Assembly (NCBI GenBank): GCA_964221845.1
Contig: CAXPZW010000012.1
Location: forward strand, 1-64,000
Reading direction: 5' to 3'
Length of the DNA: 64,000 nucleotides
Source: CAXPZW01 sp964221845
GTDB lineage: Bacteria > Bacteroidota > Bacteroidia > Flavobacteriales_D > Sanyastnellaceae
In this document: piece after piece, positions 34,010 through 42,392 of the stretch
Numbering within the stretch: the stretch's first letter is position 1
How the letters are laid out: each line of letters starts with the position of its first letter
Program-made: the position numbers and the translations under genes
The notes under the pieces: generated by a model
Database searches by the model: none
Seen by the model: the letters and a program-made list of their open reading frames with translations, nothing else
What the model was told of the DNA's origin: nothing

Positions 34010-35401
34010 TTATTGGTTGAAGCTGCGGGCCAAACGCGTGCGGGCGTTCAGCAGTTGAAGCATGCCGCTCACGTAGTTCCCCTGAGCGCTGAGGAGTTGG
34101 TTGTCGGCTTGGGTCAGCTCAAAGCTGGTGGCCAAACCTTCGTTGTATTTGATGCGCGTGGTGTTGAAGATGCGCTGGGCGAGTTCCACGCTGCGGGTTT
34201 GGTTCTGGTAGTTGCTCAGCGCATAGGCATACTCGTTGCGCGCGGTGGCGTTTTCGAGTGCGGCGCCTTCGGACACTTGTTCAAGGTCCACTTGGGCTTT
34301 GCGCAGTTCCACGTCGGCTTGCGCGATGCGGTGCTTGCCTTGAAAGCTGCCAAAAATCGGCACGTTCATTTGCAGGCCCCACAGTTGGGTCGGGTACCAG
34401 CTCTGGTCAAAATCCAAGAAGCTGAACTCGTCGCGGAAGGCGTTTTGCTGGTAGGTGTAGAACCCGGCAATCTGCGGGTAGCCTTTCATGCGCTCGTTTT
34501 TCACGTTGAGCTGTTGCAGGCCCACCACGGTCTCCTGCAATTGGTACTCGATGGTGTTCTCGGGCTTGAAGTTGAGGCTGAGCATGCTCATGTCCTCCGA
34601 AATCAGGTTGTCCAGCTTGTCGGTCAGGGTCAGGGGCGCTTCGAGGTCGAGTCCCATTTGGAACTTGAGCAGCTTTTTGGCAACGTCCACCTGTTGCATC
34701 GCGTAGGCAATGCGGGTGTCGAGGTCGGCCACGTTGAGCTGGAGTTGGTCCAGGTCCTGTTGCTCGGCAAATCCGGCTTCTACGAGGGCTTCAGTTTCTG
34801 CAGTGCTCTCGGCTAGCAGTTCGCGGCTATCGGTGAGGATTTCTACGTTACGCTCGGCAATGAGCACCGTATAGTAGGCCTCGGCCACCTCGTCGCGGGT
34901 GTCTTTTTCGCTTTTGGTGATGACGTCCTGCGAGAGCGTTGCGCTCAGCTTGGCGGCTTGCAGGCCTACAAAGTAGCTGCCGTCAAACACCAGTTGGGTC
35001 ACCTGTATACCCGCGCTCATGTTTTGAGGCGTACCAAATTGCAGTTCGGTGACGGCGTTCGGGTCCACTTGGGGAGCGTTCAAGTCGACGCCGGTTTCTT
35101 GGGACACGTCAAACAGAAACTGGTTCAGGTAAGGCGGAAAGCCAAATGCGTCGGCCGGAGCCACTTGGACAGGAATGTCGATGAAGTTCTGGTACTCCAT
35201 CGACCCGCTGACCTGTGGGAGGCCAATGGCGGTGAGTTCTTTCACGCGGCGTGCGGCGGATTCAGCATCAAGCTGAGCACCGCGGACCGCGAAGCTGTGT
35301 TCCACAGCGTACTGCTGTGCCTGGGCCAACGACACCGAGGTCGGTGTCTGGGCTTGGGCCAGGGCTGGTAAGGCCAGCAACATGAGCATTAAGCGTTTCA
35401 T
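34010..35401 (-). CDS. TolC-family outer-membrane efflux channel
   Basis: 463 residues: signal peptide MKRLMLMLLALPALAQAQ and two OEP repeats of long helices (SLAQAQQYAVEHSFAVRGAQLD ... ELAQRIFNTTRIKYNEGLATSFELTQADNQLLSAQGNY). It provides the exit duct for the adjacent RND pump. Its start overlaps the stop of the TetR regulator by 4 bases. Confidence 0.95.
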   Translation of the reverse strand: MKRLMLMLLALPALAQAQTPTSVSLAQAQQYAVEHSFAVRGAQLDAESAARRVKELTAIGLPQVSGSMEYQNFIDIPVQVAPADAFGFPPYLNQFLFDVSQETGVDLNAPQVDPNAVTELQFGTPQNMSAGIQVTQLVFDGSYFVGLQAAKLSATLSQDVITKSEKDTRDEVAEAYYTVLIAERNVEILTDSRELLAESTAETEALVEAGFAEQQDLDQLQLNVADLDTRIAYAMQQVDVAKKLLKFQMGLDLEAPLTLTDKLDNLISEDMSMLSLNFKPENTIEYQLQETVVGLQQLNVKNERMKGYPQIAGFYTYQQNAFRDEFSFLDFDQSWYPTQLWGLQMNVPIFGSFQGKHRIAQADVELRKAQVDLEQVSEGAALENATARNEYAYALSNYQNQTRSVELAQRIFNTTRIKYNEGLATSFELTQADNQLLSAQGNYVSGMLQLLNARTRLARSFNQ

Positions 35402-36036
35402 AGGTTTGGATTGGTAGCGTTGGTTCTTGATTCTTTGGCCATTTTCTCCACCAAGTAGGCGATGCCTTTTTCACTGGCTATGCCGCGGATGTGGTAGCGG
35501 AAGAGTTCCATATACACCTCGGCAAAAGAGACTTGGTCGGGGGGAAAGATCTCGCCGTCAAACACCGCATCGAGTTTGGTGATGTAAATCTTGGCGAGGA
35601 TTTCGGGTTTGAGGTTGTCGCGGTAGAGGCCTTCTTCCATGCCTTTGACCATGTTGGCGTGCATGCAGGAGTAGACCTGGGTGTCGCGTTTGTTCACCAT
35701 GTCTTTCCACACCTCGGGGTAGTACTTCTCCATGTCAAAGTGGATGGAGGGGTGAAGCCCCTGCAGCATGCCCACTGCGAAATGCGAAATCTCGAACATC
35801 TCGTCGATGGCGTTCAGGCCTCGCGCACAGATCTGCGTGATGGCTTTTTCTTCCTGACTGTGTACGAGATCAAAACAGCGAGTGATCAGGTCGCGCTTGT
35901 CGGAAACGTACTTGTACAGCGTTTTCTTGGAAATGCGGAGGTTCTTGGCCACATCGTCCATGTTTACGCTCTTGATGCCGTACTTCATGAAGACGGCGCA
36001 CGCTCCGTTCAGAATTTCTTCTTCGCGTTCGTTCAT
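35398..36036 (-). CDS. TetR/AcrR-family regulator of the efflux operon
   Basis: 212 residues. Helix-turn-helix at the N-terminus (GACAVFMKYGIKSVNMDDVAKNLRISKKTLYKYVSDKRDL), then an all-helical ligand-binding domain of no clear subtype. First gene of the efflux operon, overlapping tolC. By analogy it represses its own operon and is released by a pump substrate; no clear palindrome is visible in the 138-base upstream gap. The promoter -7 lies 5 bases from the ATG. Confidence 0.93.
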   Translation of the reverse strand: MNEREEEILNGACAVFMKYGIKSVNMDDVAKNLRISKKTLYKYVSDKRDLITRCFDLVHSQEEKAITQICARGLNAIDEMFEISHFAVGMLQGLHPSIHFDMEKYYPEVWKDMVNKRDTQVYSCMHANMVKGMEEGLYRDNLKPEILAKIYITKLDAVFDGEIFPPDQVSFAEVYMELFRYHIRGIASEKGIAYLVEKMAKESRTNATNPNL

Positions 36037-36041
36037 GGCCG

Positions 36042-36049
36042 CAAAGATA
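36042..36049 (-). promoter_or_regulatory. -7 element of the tetR-tolC-MFP-RND operon
   Basis: TATCTTTG, perfect match. Only five bases separate it from ATG 36036, so the message should start at or just before the AUG. Confidence 0.65.
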
Positions 36050-36174
36050 CGCCCATCTTACACCCGGAAACGAAATGAGTGTTAAAATGTTTCTGGTGTT
36101 CCTGAGGTCTCTGATAGCGCAGGAAAGCAGGCACAAGAATGCAGAACGCTTCTAAGTGAGATGTGGTGCAGAAC

Positions 36175-38214
36175 TCACATGAGCGCACGCTTGATCAGAG
36201 TAGGGTCGGCTTGATGGGGCACAGTTACCTTCAAACGGGGCTCCATCTCCATGGCGCGTTGGATGGCAAATACAGCCCCGTCGTTGCGTGCCCAGCTGCG
36301 GCGCGCAATGCCGTTGTTGACGTCCCAGTGGAGCATGCTCAACAGACGACGTTCGCTGTCTTCGCTGCCGTCGATCACCATACCGAAACCGCCGTTCATC
36401 ACCTCGCCCCAGCCCACACCACCGCCGTTGTGCAGTGAAATCCAGGTGGCGCCACGGAAGGCGTCGCCGGCGAAGTTCTGCACGGCCATGTCCGCCGTAA
36501 AGCGGCTGCCGTCGTAAATGTTGGAGGTCTCGCGGTAGGGCGAGTCGGTGCCGGAAACGTCGTGGTGATCACGTCCCAAAACGACTTCACCGTTGAGCTT
36601 TCCGTCGCGGATGGCGTCGTTGAAGGCCTTGGCAATTTCCATGCGGCCTTGTGCATCGGCGTATAGGATGCGGGCTTGAGAACCCACCACCAATTGGTTT
36701 TCCTGTGCGCTTTTGATCCAACGGATATTGTCGTCCATTTGCTGCTGGATTTCCTCAGGTGCATCGGCTTTGAGGCGCTCGAGCACCTGGCAGGCAATGG
36801 CATCCGTGGTGGCCAAGTCGGCCGGATCGCCCGAGCAACATACCCAGCGGAAGGGTCCAAATCCGTAATCAAAGCACATGGGGCCCATGATGTCTTGCAC
36901 GTAGCTGGGGTAACGGAACTCGCGTCCGTCGTCGCCGGCAAGGTCTGCGCCTGCGCGCGAAGCCTCCAGCAAGAAGGCGTTGCCGTAGTCAAAGAAGTAG
37001 GTGCCTTTGGCCGTGTGGCGGTTGACCGCATCGGCGTGGCGGCGCAACGAGGTACGCACGTGTTCCTTGAAGGTTTCGGGGTCGTCGGCCATCATGGTGT
37101 TGGCCGCTTCAAAGCTCAGTCCGGCGGGGTAGTACCCTCCGGCCCACGGGTTGTGCAGCGAGGTTTGGTCCGAGCCCAAATCCACATACATGCCCTCGGC
37201 GTCCAAGCGTTCCCACACGTCCACCACATTGCCCACGTAGGCAAAGGAACGGGCGGCTTTTTCGGTTTGGGCTTGGCGCACGCCGGCCACCAATACGTCC
37301 AGGTCTTCGGTGACTTCGTCTACCCAGCCTTGTTCGTGGCGCTTGTAGGCTGCCGCGGGATTCACCTCTGCGGTGATGGATACACAGCCGGCAATGTTGG
37401 CGGCCTTGGGTTGGGCACCGCTCATGCCACCCAAACCGGCGGTCACAAACAGTTTGCCCTCCAGGCCTTCGCCGTGCTTGGCCACCTTGCGGCCTGCGTT
37501 GAGCACGGTGATGGTGGTGCCGTGCACAATGCCTTGGGGGCCAATGTACATGTAGCTACCGGCGGTCATTTGACCGTATTGGGTCACGCCCAGGGCGTTG
37601 AATTTTTCCCAGTCGTCGGGCTGGCTGTAGTTGGGGATCATCATCCCGTTGGTCACCACCACGCGCGGTGCGTCTTTGTGCGACGGAAACAGGCCCAGCG
37701 GATGGCCGCTGTACATCACCAGGGTTTGCTCCTCGGTCATTTGTGCGAGGTAATGCATCACCAGCCGGTACTGCGCCCAGTTTTGGAAAACCGCCCCGTT
37801 GCCACCGTAGGTGATCAGCTCATGGGGGTGCTGCGCCACGGCCGGGTCCAAGTTGTTTTGGATCATCAGCATGATGGCCGCGGCCTGCTTGGTTTTGCAC
37901 GGGTACCAATCGATGGGGCGCGCCAGCATGGCGTAAGTGGGGCGCAAGCGGTGCATGTAAATGCGTCCAAAGTCGGCCAATTCCTGGGCGAATTCAGGAG
38001 CAAGAATGGGGTGTTGTTCAGCCGGGAAGTAGCGCAGGGCGTTGGCCAAGGCCAGTTCCTTTTCGCGCGGCGATAGGATGTCTTTGCGGCGCGGTGCGTG
38101 CGAAACGTTGGGGTCCAGCGCACGGGGCTGGGGGAGTTCAGCGGGCAATCCTTCGGCCACCAGGGCCTGAAATTCAGATCGGGTCATGGACGGTTGCTGG
38201 ACGGTTGGGTTCAT
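36175..38214 (-). CDS. hutU: Urocanate hydratase
   Basis: Converts urocanate to imidazolone propionate, step two of histidine degradation, with tightly bound NAD. 679 residues, the long form. Recognisable blocks: YGGNGAVFQNWAQYRL, MYSGHPLGLFPS, MTAGSYMYIGPQGIVHGTT, GGMSGAQPKAA, and the region FGPFRWVCCSGDP that holds the conserved catalytic-site Cys. No hutH, hutI or hutG is adjacent, so the rest of the pathway must lie elsewhere. A near-consensus -7 (TAACTTCG, 38219-38226) is close to the ATG. The DUF5522 gene ends 36 bases upstream on the same strand. Confidence 0.96.
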   Translation of the reverse strand: MNPTVQQPSMTRSEFQALVAEGLPAELPQPRALDPNVSHAPRRKDILSPREKELALANALRYFPAEQHPILAPEFAQELADFGRIYMHRLRPTYAMLARPIDWYPCKTKQAAAIMLMIQNNLDPAVAQHPHELITYGGNGAVFQNWAQYRLVMHYLAQMTEEQTLVMYSGHPLGLFPSHKDAPRVVVTNGMMIPNYSQPDDWEKFNALGVTQYGQMTAGSYMYIGPQGIVHGTTITVLNAGRKVAKHGEGLEGKLFVTAGLGGMSGAQPKAANIAGCVSITAEVNPAAAYKRHEQGWVDEVTEDLDVLVAGVRQAQTEKAARSFAYVGNVVDVWERLDAEGMYVDLGSDQTSLHNPWAGGYYPAGLSFEAANTMMADDPETFKEHVRTSLRRHADAVNRHTAKGTYFFDYGNAFLLEASRAGADLAGDDGREFRYPSYVQDIMGPMCFDYGFGPFRWVCCSGDPADLATTDAIACQVLERLKADAPEEIQQQMDDNIRWIKSAQENQLVVGSQARILYADAQGRMEIAKAFNDAIRDGKLNGEVVLGRDHHDVSGTDSPYRETSNIYDGSRFTADMAVQNFAGDAFRGATWISLHNGGGVGWGEVMNGGFGMVIDGSEDSERRLLSMLHWDVNNGIARRSWARNDGAVFAIQRAMEMEPRLKVTVPHQADPTLIKRALM

Positions 38215-38250
38215 GCAGCGAAGTTACAAGAGTTGGGGGCGGCAGCGCGT

Positions 38251-38424
38251 TTACTTCTTCACCTTTCCGGTGCCTTTGTCAAAGCCATACGGACAGTGCT
38301 TACAGCCGCTCTGGCAGCAATAGCCACGCTTGAGGTGGTAGGCTTCGGTGAAGACAATGTACCCCTCCTCGCTCATGTAATAATCCTCCGGCTCAAGGGA
38401 GTTGGATTTGCTAAACAGGCTCAT
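38251..38424 (-). CDS. DUF5522 small Cys-rich protein
   Basis: 57 residues. After a short polar start (MSLFSKSNSLEPEDYYMSE) comes the DUF5522 signature EGYIVFTEAYHLKRGYCC followed by QSGCKHCPYGFDKGTG. The four Cys (CC...C..C) suggest a metal site. Such proteins are small, conserved and unassigned. It lies on the same strand and 36 bases ahead of hutU, but a functional link is not established. A GAACTTTG, one base from the -7 consensus, sits at 38450-38457. Confidence 0.85.
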   Translation of the reverse strand: MSLFSKSNSLEPEDYYMSEEGYIVFTEAYHLKRGYCCQSGCKHCPYGFDKGTGKVKK

Positions 38425-38487
38425 CCTGGGTGCGCTTTTGTTTGCGGTGCAAAGTTCAGTCCTTTGTCCCGTTAGATCACTTCAACA

Positions 38488-39444
38488 ATGTCCACCCATC
38501 AAATGTTGCCTGTTGATTCGGTAAAAATCACCCCAGTACCCTTGGATTTCTGGGGGCTCCCGGGCCGCGAGCTGCACCTGCTGCGCGAGGATTTGACCCA
38601 TCCCCTGTACGGCGGCAACAAGTGGCGCAAGCTGGTCTACAACCTGGAAAAGGCCCACCAACGCGGCGATCGGGCGGTGCTCACCTTTGGGGGTCCGTGG
38701 AGCAACCACCTGTTGGCGACTGCCGCGGCATGCAAAGCAGCCGGCATCGGCGCCATTGGCATGGTGCGTGGGACGGCACCCGCTCCCCTGACCGCCACTT
38801 TGCAAGACTGCACGGACTTGGGCATGGAACTCCACTACCTATCGCGCGCCGAGTACGCCGAGAAGAACACCGACTACTTCAAGGCACACCTGCGCGACGT
38901 GCACGGACGGGTGCACATTGTACCCGAAGGTGGGAGCAACTTCCTGGGCACTCAAGGTTGCATGGAGATCTTGGGCCCCGCACACGACAACTACACCGAC
39001 GTGTGCGTGGCCATGGGCACCGGCGCCACGGCCGCAGGCTTGTTGCTTGGTCGGCGACCGGGCCAAACCATTTGGGGCTTTCCGGTGGTCAAAGGCGGCG
39101 ATGGGTTGCGCAGCGCGGTGCATGCACAGCTCTATTGGTCGCTGTTGGACCAGGAGTTGGTGGACGATGTGCTGGCATACCTCACCTTGACCCCGGCCCA
39201 CCGCGACGGCTTTGCCAAAACCGATGCGCAGCTGCTCGGTTTCATGCGGGATTTCCACACTCAAACCAGGGTGAAGCTGGACCAGGTCTACACCGCAAAG
39301 CTGGTTTGGGCTGTGGTCGAGGCCCTGCGCGATGGCCGTTTGACAGGCACGCCACTGGTGGTGCACACCGGTGGATTGCAGGGCCTGCGTGGGCTGGAAC
39401 ACGGACTCGGCGAGGCGGTTTACCCAAGAGATGTGAACGGCTGA
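38488..39444 (+). CDS. PLP-dependent ACC deaminase/D-cysteine desulfhydrase-like enzyme
   Basis: 318 residues of fold type II. The PLP lysine is in YGGNKWRKLVYNL (near residue 48), with the substrate-loop motif FGGPWSNHLLATAAA and the phosphate-binding region ATGATAAGLLLG. Database names for this family (1-aminocyclopropane-1-carboxylate deaminase, D-cysteine desulfhydrase) overlap, and the true substrate cannot be told here. It stands alone, 52 bases before the PurF-like gene on the same strand, which has its own promoter. Confidence 0.9.
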   Translation: MSTHQMLPVDSVKITPVPLDFWGLPGRELHLLREDLTHPLYGGNKWRKLVYNLEKAHQRGDRAVLTFGGPWSNHLLATAAACKAAGIGAIGMVRGTAPAPLTATLQDCTDLGMELHYLSRAEYAEKNTDYFKAHLRDVHGRVHIVPEGGSNFLGTQGCMEILGPAHDNYTDVCVAMGTGATAAGLLLGRRPGQTIWGFPVVKGGDGLRSAVHAQLYWSLLDQELVDDVLAYLTLTPAHRDGFAKTDAQLLGFMRDFHTQTRVKLDQVYTAKLVWAVVEALRDGRLTGTPLVVHTGGLQGLRGLEHGLGEAVYPRDVNG

Positions 39445-39463
39445 GGCCGCCTTAAAAAAGCCC

Positions 39464-39471
39464 TACCTTTG
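39464..39471 (+). promoter_or_regulatory. -7 element of the PurF-like gene
   Basis: TACCTTTG, perfect match, with a leader of about 20 bases to ATG 39497. Confidence 0.6.
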
Positions 39472-39496
39472 CGGTCCTAATCAGCGGAGTGTTCGC

Positions 39497-41389
39497 ATGA
39501 GTGATGCCATCAAGCACGAATGCGGGATAGCGCTTCTTCGACTCAAGAAGCCCCTGCAGCACTACCGAGAGAAATACGGAACCAGTTTCTACGCTCTCGG
39601 AAAAATGTACCTGCTCATGAGCAAGCAGGTCAACCGCGGCCAAGACGGAGCCGGTCTGGCCAACATCAAGCTGGATGTCGATCCCGGCAACCGCTATATC
39701 TCGCGCCAGCGCTCCAACGCGCCCAATCCCATTAAAGACCTGTTTGAAAAGGTCACCTCTCGCTTCAAAGACTTGCACGAGGTTGAAAAAGGCGATCCTG
39801 CCTGGCTCAAAAAGAACCACGGCTTCACCGGGGAGGTCTTCCTGGGTCACCTGCGCTACGGCACTTACGGCGGCAACGGCATTGAGCAATGCCACCCCTT
39901 CTTGCGTCAGAACAACTGGATGAGCCGCAACCTGGTGGTGGCCGGCAACTTCAACATGACCAACGTGGACGAGCTCTTTGAGACCCTCATCGAACTCGGC
40001 CAGCACCCCAAGGAAAAGGCCGATACGGTGACCGTACTGGAAAAGATCGGTCACTTCCTCGATGTGGAAAATCAGGAGGTGTTTGACAAATACAACTTGC
40101 TGGGGTACAACAACGTCAAGATCTCCGAAAAAATTCACCACGAACTCAACGTGGGCAACATCCTCAAGCGCAGTGCCCAACATTGGGACGGCGGCTACGC
40201 CATTGGCGGGATGCTCGGCCACGGCGATGCGTTTGTGCTCCGCGACCCCAACGGCATCCGCCCGGCCTTCTACTACGAAGACGACGAGGTAGCTGTAGTA
40301 GCATCGGAGCGACCGGTGATCCAAACCGCCTTCAACCTCGAGCCTGAAGCGGTGCAGGAGTTGCCTCCGGGCCATGCCTTCATCATCAAAGCCGACGGCC
40401 GCACCAGCCTGGAGGAAATCCGCAAGCCCGAAGAGAAAAAGTCGTGCTCGTTTGAGCGCATCTACTTCTCGCGCAGTAACGACAAAGACATTTACCGAGA
40501 GCGCATGGCTCTTGGCGCCAACTTGGTGCCGTTGATCATGGAGGCCATTGACCAAGATTTGGACAACGCGGTCTTCTCCTTCATACCAAACACCGCAGAA
40601 ACTTCCTTCTACGGGCTGATCAAGGAGATCGAAAACGAACACAACCGCCGCAAAATCGCGCGCATCCAAGAGCTGGGAGGTAAGGCCTCTGCCGAAGAGA
40701 TTGAACGCTTGCTCACCCAACGTTTGCGCATCGAAAAGGTGGCCATCAAGGACGCCAAGCAGCGCACCTTCATCACCCAGGATTCCGACCGTGATGACAT
40801 GGTGGCAAGCGTGTACGACATCACCTATGGTACGGTCAATCCGGGCGTCGACACCCTGGTGATGATCGACGATTCCATCGTGCGCGGCACCACATTGAAG
40901 AAATCCATCCTGCGCATCCTGGACCGTTTGGGCCCCAAGAAAATTGTGGTGGTGTCCTCTGCCCCGCAAATCCGCTATCCCGATTGCTACGGCATCGACA
41001 TGGCCAAGATGGGGGACTTCATCGCCTTTCAAGCTGCTGTAGCCTTGCACGCTGACCGAGGCACGAAGGACCAGATGGACATGATCTACAGAAAGTGCAA
41101 GGATCAAGAACATGCGCCCAAAGAGCAGGTGAAGAACTATGTGCAAGAGGTCTATGCGCCCTTCACTACCGAAGAAGTAAACGCCAAGATTTCTGAGTTG
41201 CTTCGCCCCGAGGGCATACAAGCAGAAGTACAGATTATCTACCAAACTTTAGAAGGCTTGCACGAAGCCGTTCCCGGCCATACTGGAGATTGGTATTTCA
41301 CGGGGAACTATCCCACCCCGGGCGGCAACAAGGTGGTCAACCGCGCCTACATCTACTACATGGAAGGACGCAATGAGCGGGCGTACTGA
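39497..41389 (+). CDS. Amidophosphoribosyltransferase-like protein (long PurF paralogue)
   Basis: 630 residues, about 130 more than ordinary PurF. The N-terminal Ntn glutaminase domain is recognisable (HECGIALLRL with Cys9, RGQDGAGLA, GHLRYGTYGGNG), with a large insertion between the first strands. The C-terminal PRTase domain has the PRPP loop VMIDDSIVRGTTLKKSIL and SSAPQIRYPDCYGIDM. It would make phosphoribosylamine from PRPP and glutamine. Cys9 is not at position 1 or 2, so processing of eight residues would be required for classical activity. I recall such long versions in Bacteroidota alongside a standard PurF; whether this one is the main enzyme cannot be seen from this window. Confidence 0.9.
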   Translation: MSDAIKHECGIALLRLKKPLQHYREKYGTSFYALGKMYLLMSKQVNRGQDGAGLANIKLDVDPGNRYISRQRSNAPNPIKDLFEKVTSRFKDLHEVEKGDPAWLKKNHGFTGEVFLGHLRYGTYGGNGIEQCHPFLRQNNWMSRNLVVAGNFNMTNVDELFETLIELGQHPKEKADTVTVLEKIGHFLDVENQEVFDKYNLLGYNNVKISEKIHHELNVGNILKRSAQHWDGGYAIGGMLGHGDAFVLRDPNGIRPAFYYEDDEVAVVASERPVIQTAFNLEPEAVQELPPGHAFIIKADGRTSLEEIRKPEEKKSCSFERIYFSRSNDKDIYRERMALGANLVPLIMEAIDQDLDNAVFSFIPNTAETSFYGLIKEIENEHNRRKIARIQELGGKASAEEIERLLTQRLRIEKVAIKDAKQRTFITQDSDRDDMVASVYDITYGTVNPGVDTLVMIDDSIVRGTTLKKSILRILDRLGPKKIVVVSSAPQIRYPDCYGIDMAKMGDFIAFQAAVALHADRGTKDQMDMIYRKCKDQEHAPKEQVKNYVQEVYAPFTTEEVNAKISELLRPEGIQAEVQIIYQTLEGLHEAVPGHTGDWYFTGNYPTPGGNKVVNRAYIYYMEGRNERAY

Positions 41390-41463
41390 ATGAGTAAGAA
41401 GCCATGCACTGCCGGTAGGTTGACGGCGAATTGAGACACAGGCCAATGATTCCAAGAGAACCG

Positions 41464-41471
41464 TAATTTTA
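41464..41471 (+). promoter_or_regulatory. Probable -7 element of the lone receiver gene
   Basis: TAATTTTA is one base from the consensus and four bases before ATG 41476, again giving an almost leaderless message. Confidence 0.45.
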
Positions 41472-41475
41472 TCCT

Positions 41476-41916
41476 ATGATCAGGTCAACATTTTCTAGTT
41501 CTTCCGAGGTTGGAGATTCCCGGTCCGCGAACAAGCGCATGCTGGTCTTTGAGGACGATCATTTCCACATCCGAGCACTGATGTATTTACTTCGTAAATA
41601 TTGGCCGGGATGCGAGATTACAGTGGTGCGAAACCGCGCAGAAGGGGCAGATTTGGTTCGAAAGAGCGCGATGACCGACTTTGATTTGGTTTGGATCGAC
41701 TACCAATTGGAGGACGCTTCGATCTTGAGTTTGGCAGCTGAATTTTCAGACTTCTTTTTTGTCAAGGAGAAACCACCGCTGTTTTTGTGTACCTCCTTGG
41801 AGGACGAGGAGATCATCGCCAAGTGCAAAAAGCAGTGCGAATTCGACGGGTTCGTACCCAAACCAACCCAAGCCAGAGATATCGAGGCAATAGCCGCCAG
41901 GTACCCCAACAAATAG
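41476..41916 (+). CDS. Stand-alone receiver domain protein
   Basis: 146 residues: a Ser-rich N-terminal tail, then one CheY-like receiver domain and nothing else. Acidic pocket LVFEDDHFH, phospho-acceptor Asp in DLVWIDYQLED, Thr/Ser in FLCTSLED and Lys in FVPKPTQ are all present, so phosphorylation is plausible. No kinase is adjacent. A divergent, chemotaxis- or gliding-like signalling role is only inference. Confidence 0.85.
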   Translation: MIRSTFSSSSEVGDSRSANKRMLVFEDDHFHIRALMYLLRKYWPGCEITVVRNRAEGADLVRKSAMTDFDLVWIDYQLEDASILSLAAEFSDFFFVKEKPPLFLCTSLEDEEIIAKCKKQCEFDGFVPKPTQARDIEAIAARYPNK

Positions 41917-42093
41917 GCGGGTTTTCATGGATATACGTCCTCTTTGTGCTTGAGGGGTGAAGCGGGAGTATGCTCGAGATGAACGCCTAGTGCTCGCACT
42001 TAGGTTCTCGATAAGTGTGGGTTGGCCGTAGTTCTTTGCCGGTGGAGGTGTTCGTGAAACCTGAGAGGTGCCTCCCTCGAAGTTGGCATCGGA

Positions 42094-42126
42094 TTGCTGA
42101 TGAGCTCAAAAGATTTCCTACCTTCG
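42094..42126 (+). promoter_or_regulatory. Promoter of tRNA-Leu
   Basis: TTG (42094-42096), 22 bases, then TACCTTCG (42119-42126), one base from the -7 consensus and 15 bases before the mature tRNA. The preceding stretch 41917-42093 shows no gene, only one imperfect palindrome (CCTAGTGC-TC-GCACTTAGG, 41986-42004). Confidence 0.55.
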
Positions 42127-42141
42127 CGCACCCGCTGAAAA

Positions 42142-42223
42142 GCCTGAGTGGCGGAATTGGTAGACGCGCACGACTCAAACTCGTGTTTCTTCGGAAGTGT
42201 GGGTTCGATTCCCACCTCAGGTA
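42142..42223 (+). tRNA. tRNA-Leu (anticodon CAA)
   Basis: Acceptor GCCTGAG pairs with CTCAGGT (first pair G-T). There is a long D arm GGAATTGGTAGAC, an anticodon stem CACGA/TCGTG with loop CTCAAAC, a class II variable arm (TTTCTTCGGAAGT), a T arm GTGGGTTCGATTCCCAC, and discriminator A at 42223. The 3' CCA is not encoded. It reads UUG codons. Confidence 0.96.
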
Positions 42224-42240
42224 CTAAATTCTTGAAAGCT

Positions 42241-42275
42241 CTATGTCCCAATCCCTGTTGGACATAGGGCTTTCT
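42241..42275 (+). terminator. Terminator after tRNA-Leu
   Basis: CTATGTCC pairs with GGACATAG over a 10-base loop, followed by GGCTTTCTT. Confidence 0.65.
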
Positions 42276-42313
42276 TGCGTTTGGAGGGCCCTATGATCCC
42301 TGCATTTATGAAA

Positions 42314-42341
42314 TGAAAAAGGGGGCCGAAGCCCCCTTTTC
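42314..42341 (-). terminator. Terminator of the PKD-repeat gene
   Basis: AAAAGGGGGC-CGAA-GCCCCCTTTT is a perfect 10-bp stem with a stable tetraloop; on the minus strand it ends in TTTTTC, 52 bases past the stop. Confidence 0.8.
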
Positions 42342-42392
42342 ACCGTTTTCTAGGAAAAGCATGCGGAGTGAAAACCCGCGGCGGAATGGATG

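Noticed and set aside
39452..41245. Nearly 600-residue frame antisense to the PurF-like gene
   Set aside because: The sense strand encodes a clear two-domain enzyme; the antisense product has no recognisable domain and starts nowhere near a promoter.
41986..42004. Imperfect palindrome between the receiver gene and tRNA-Leu considered as operator or terminator
   Set aside because: It is isolated, has no T run and no matching second copy in the window.
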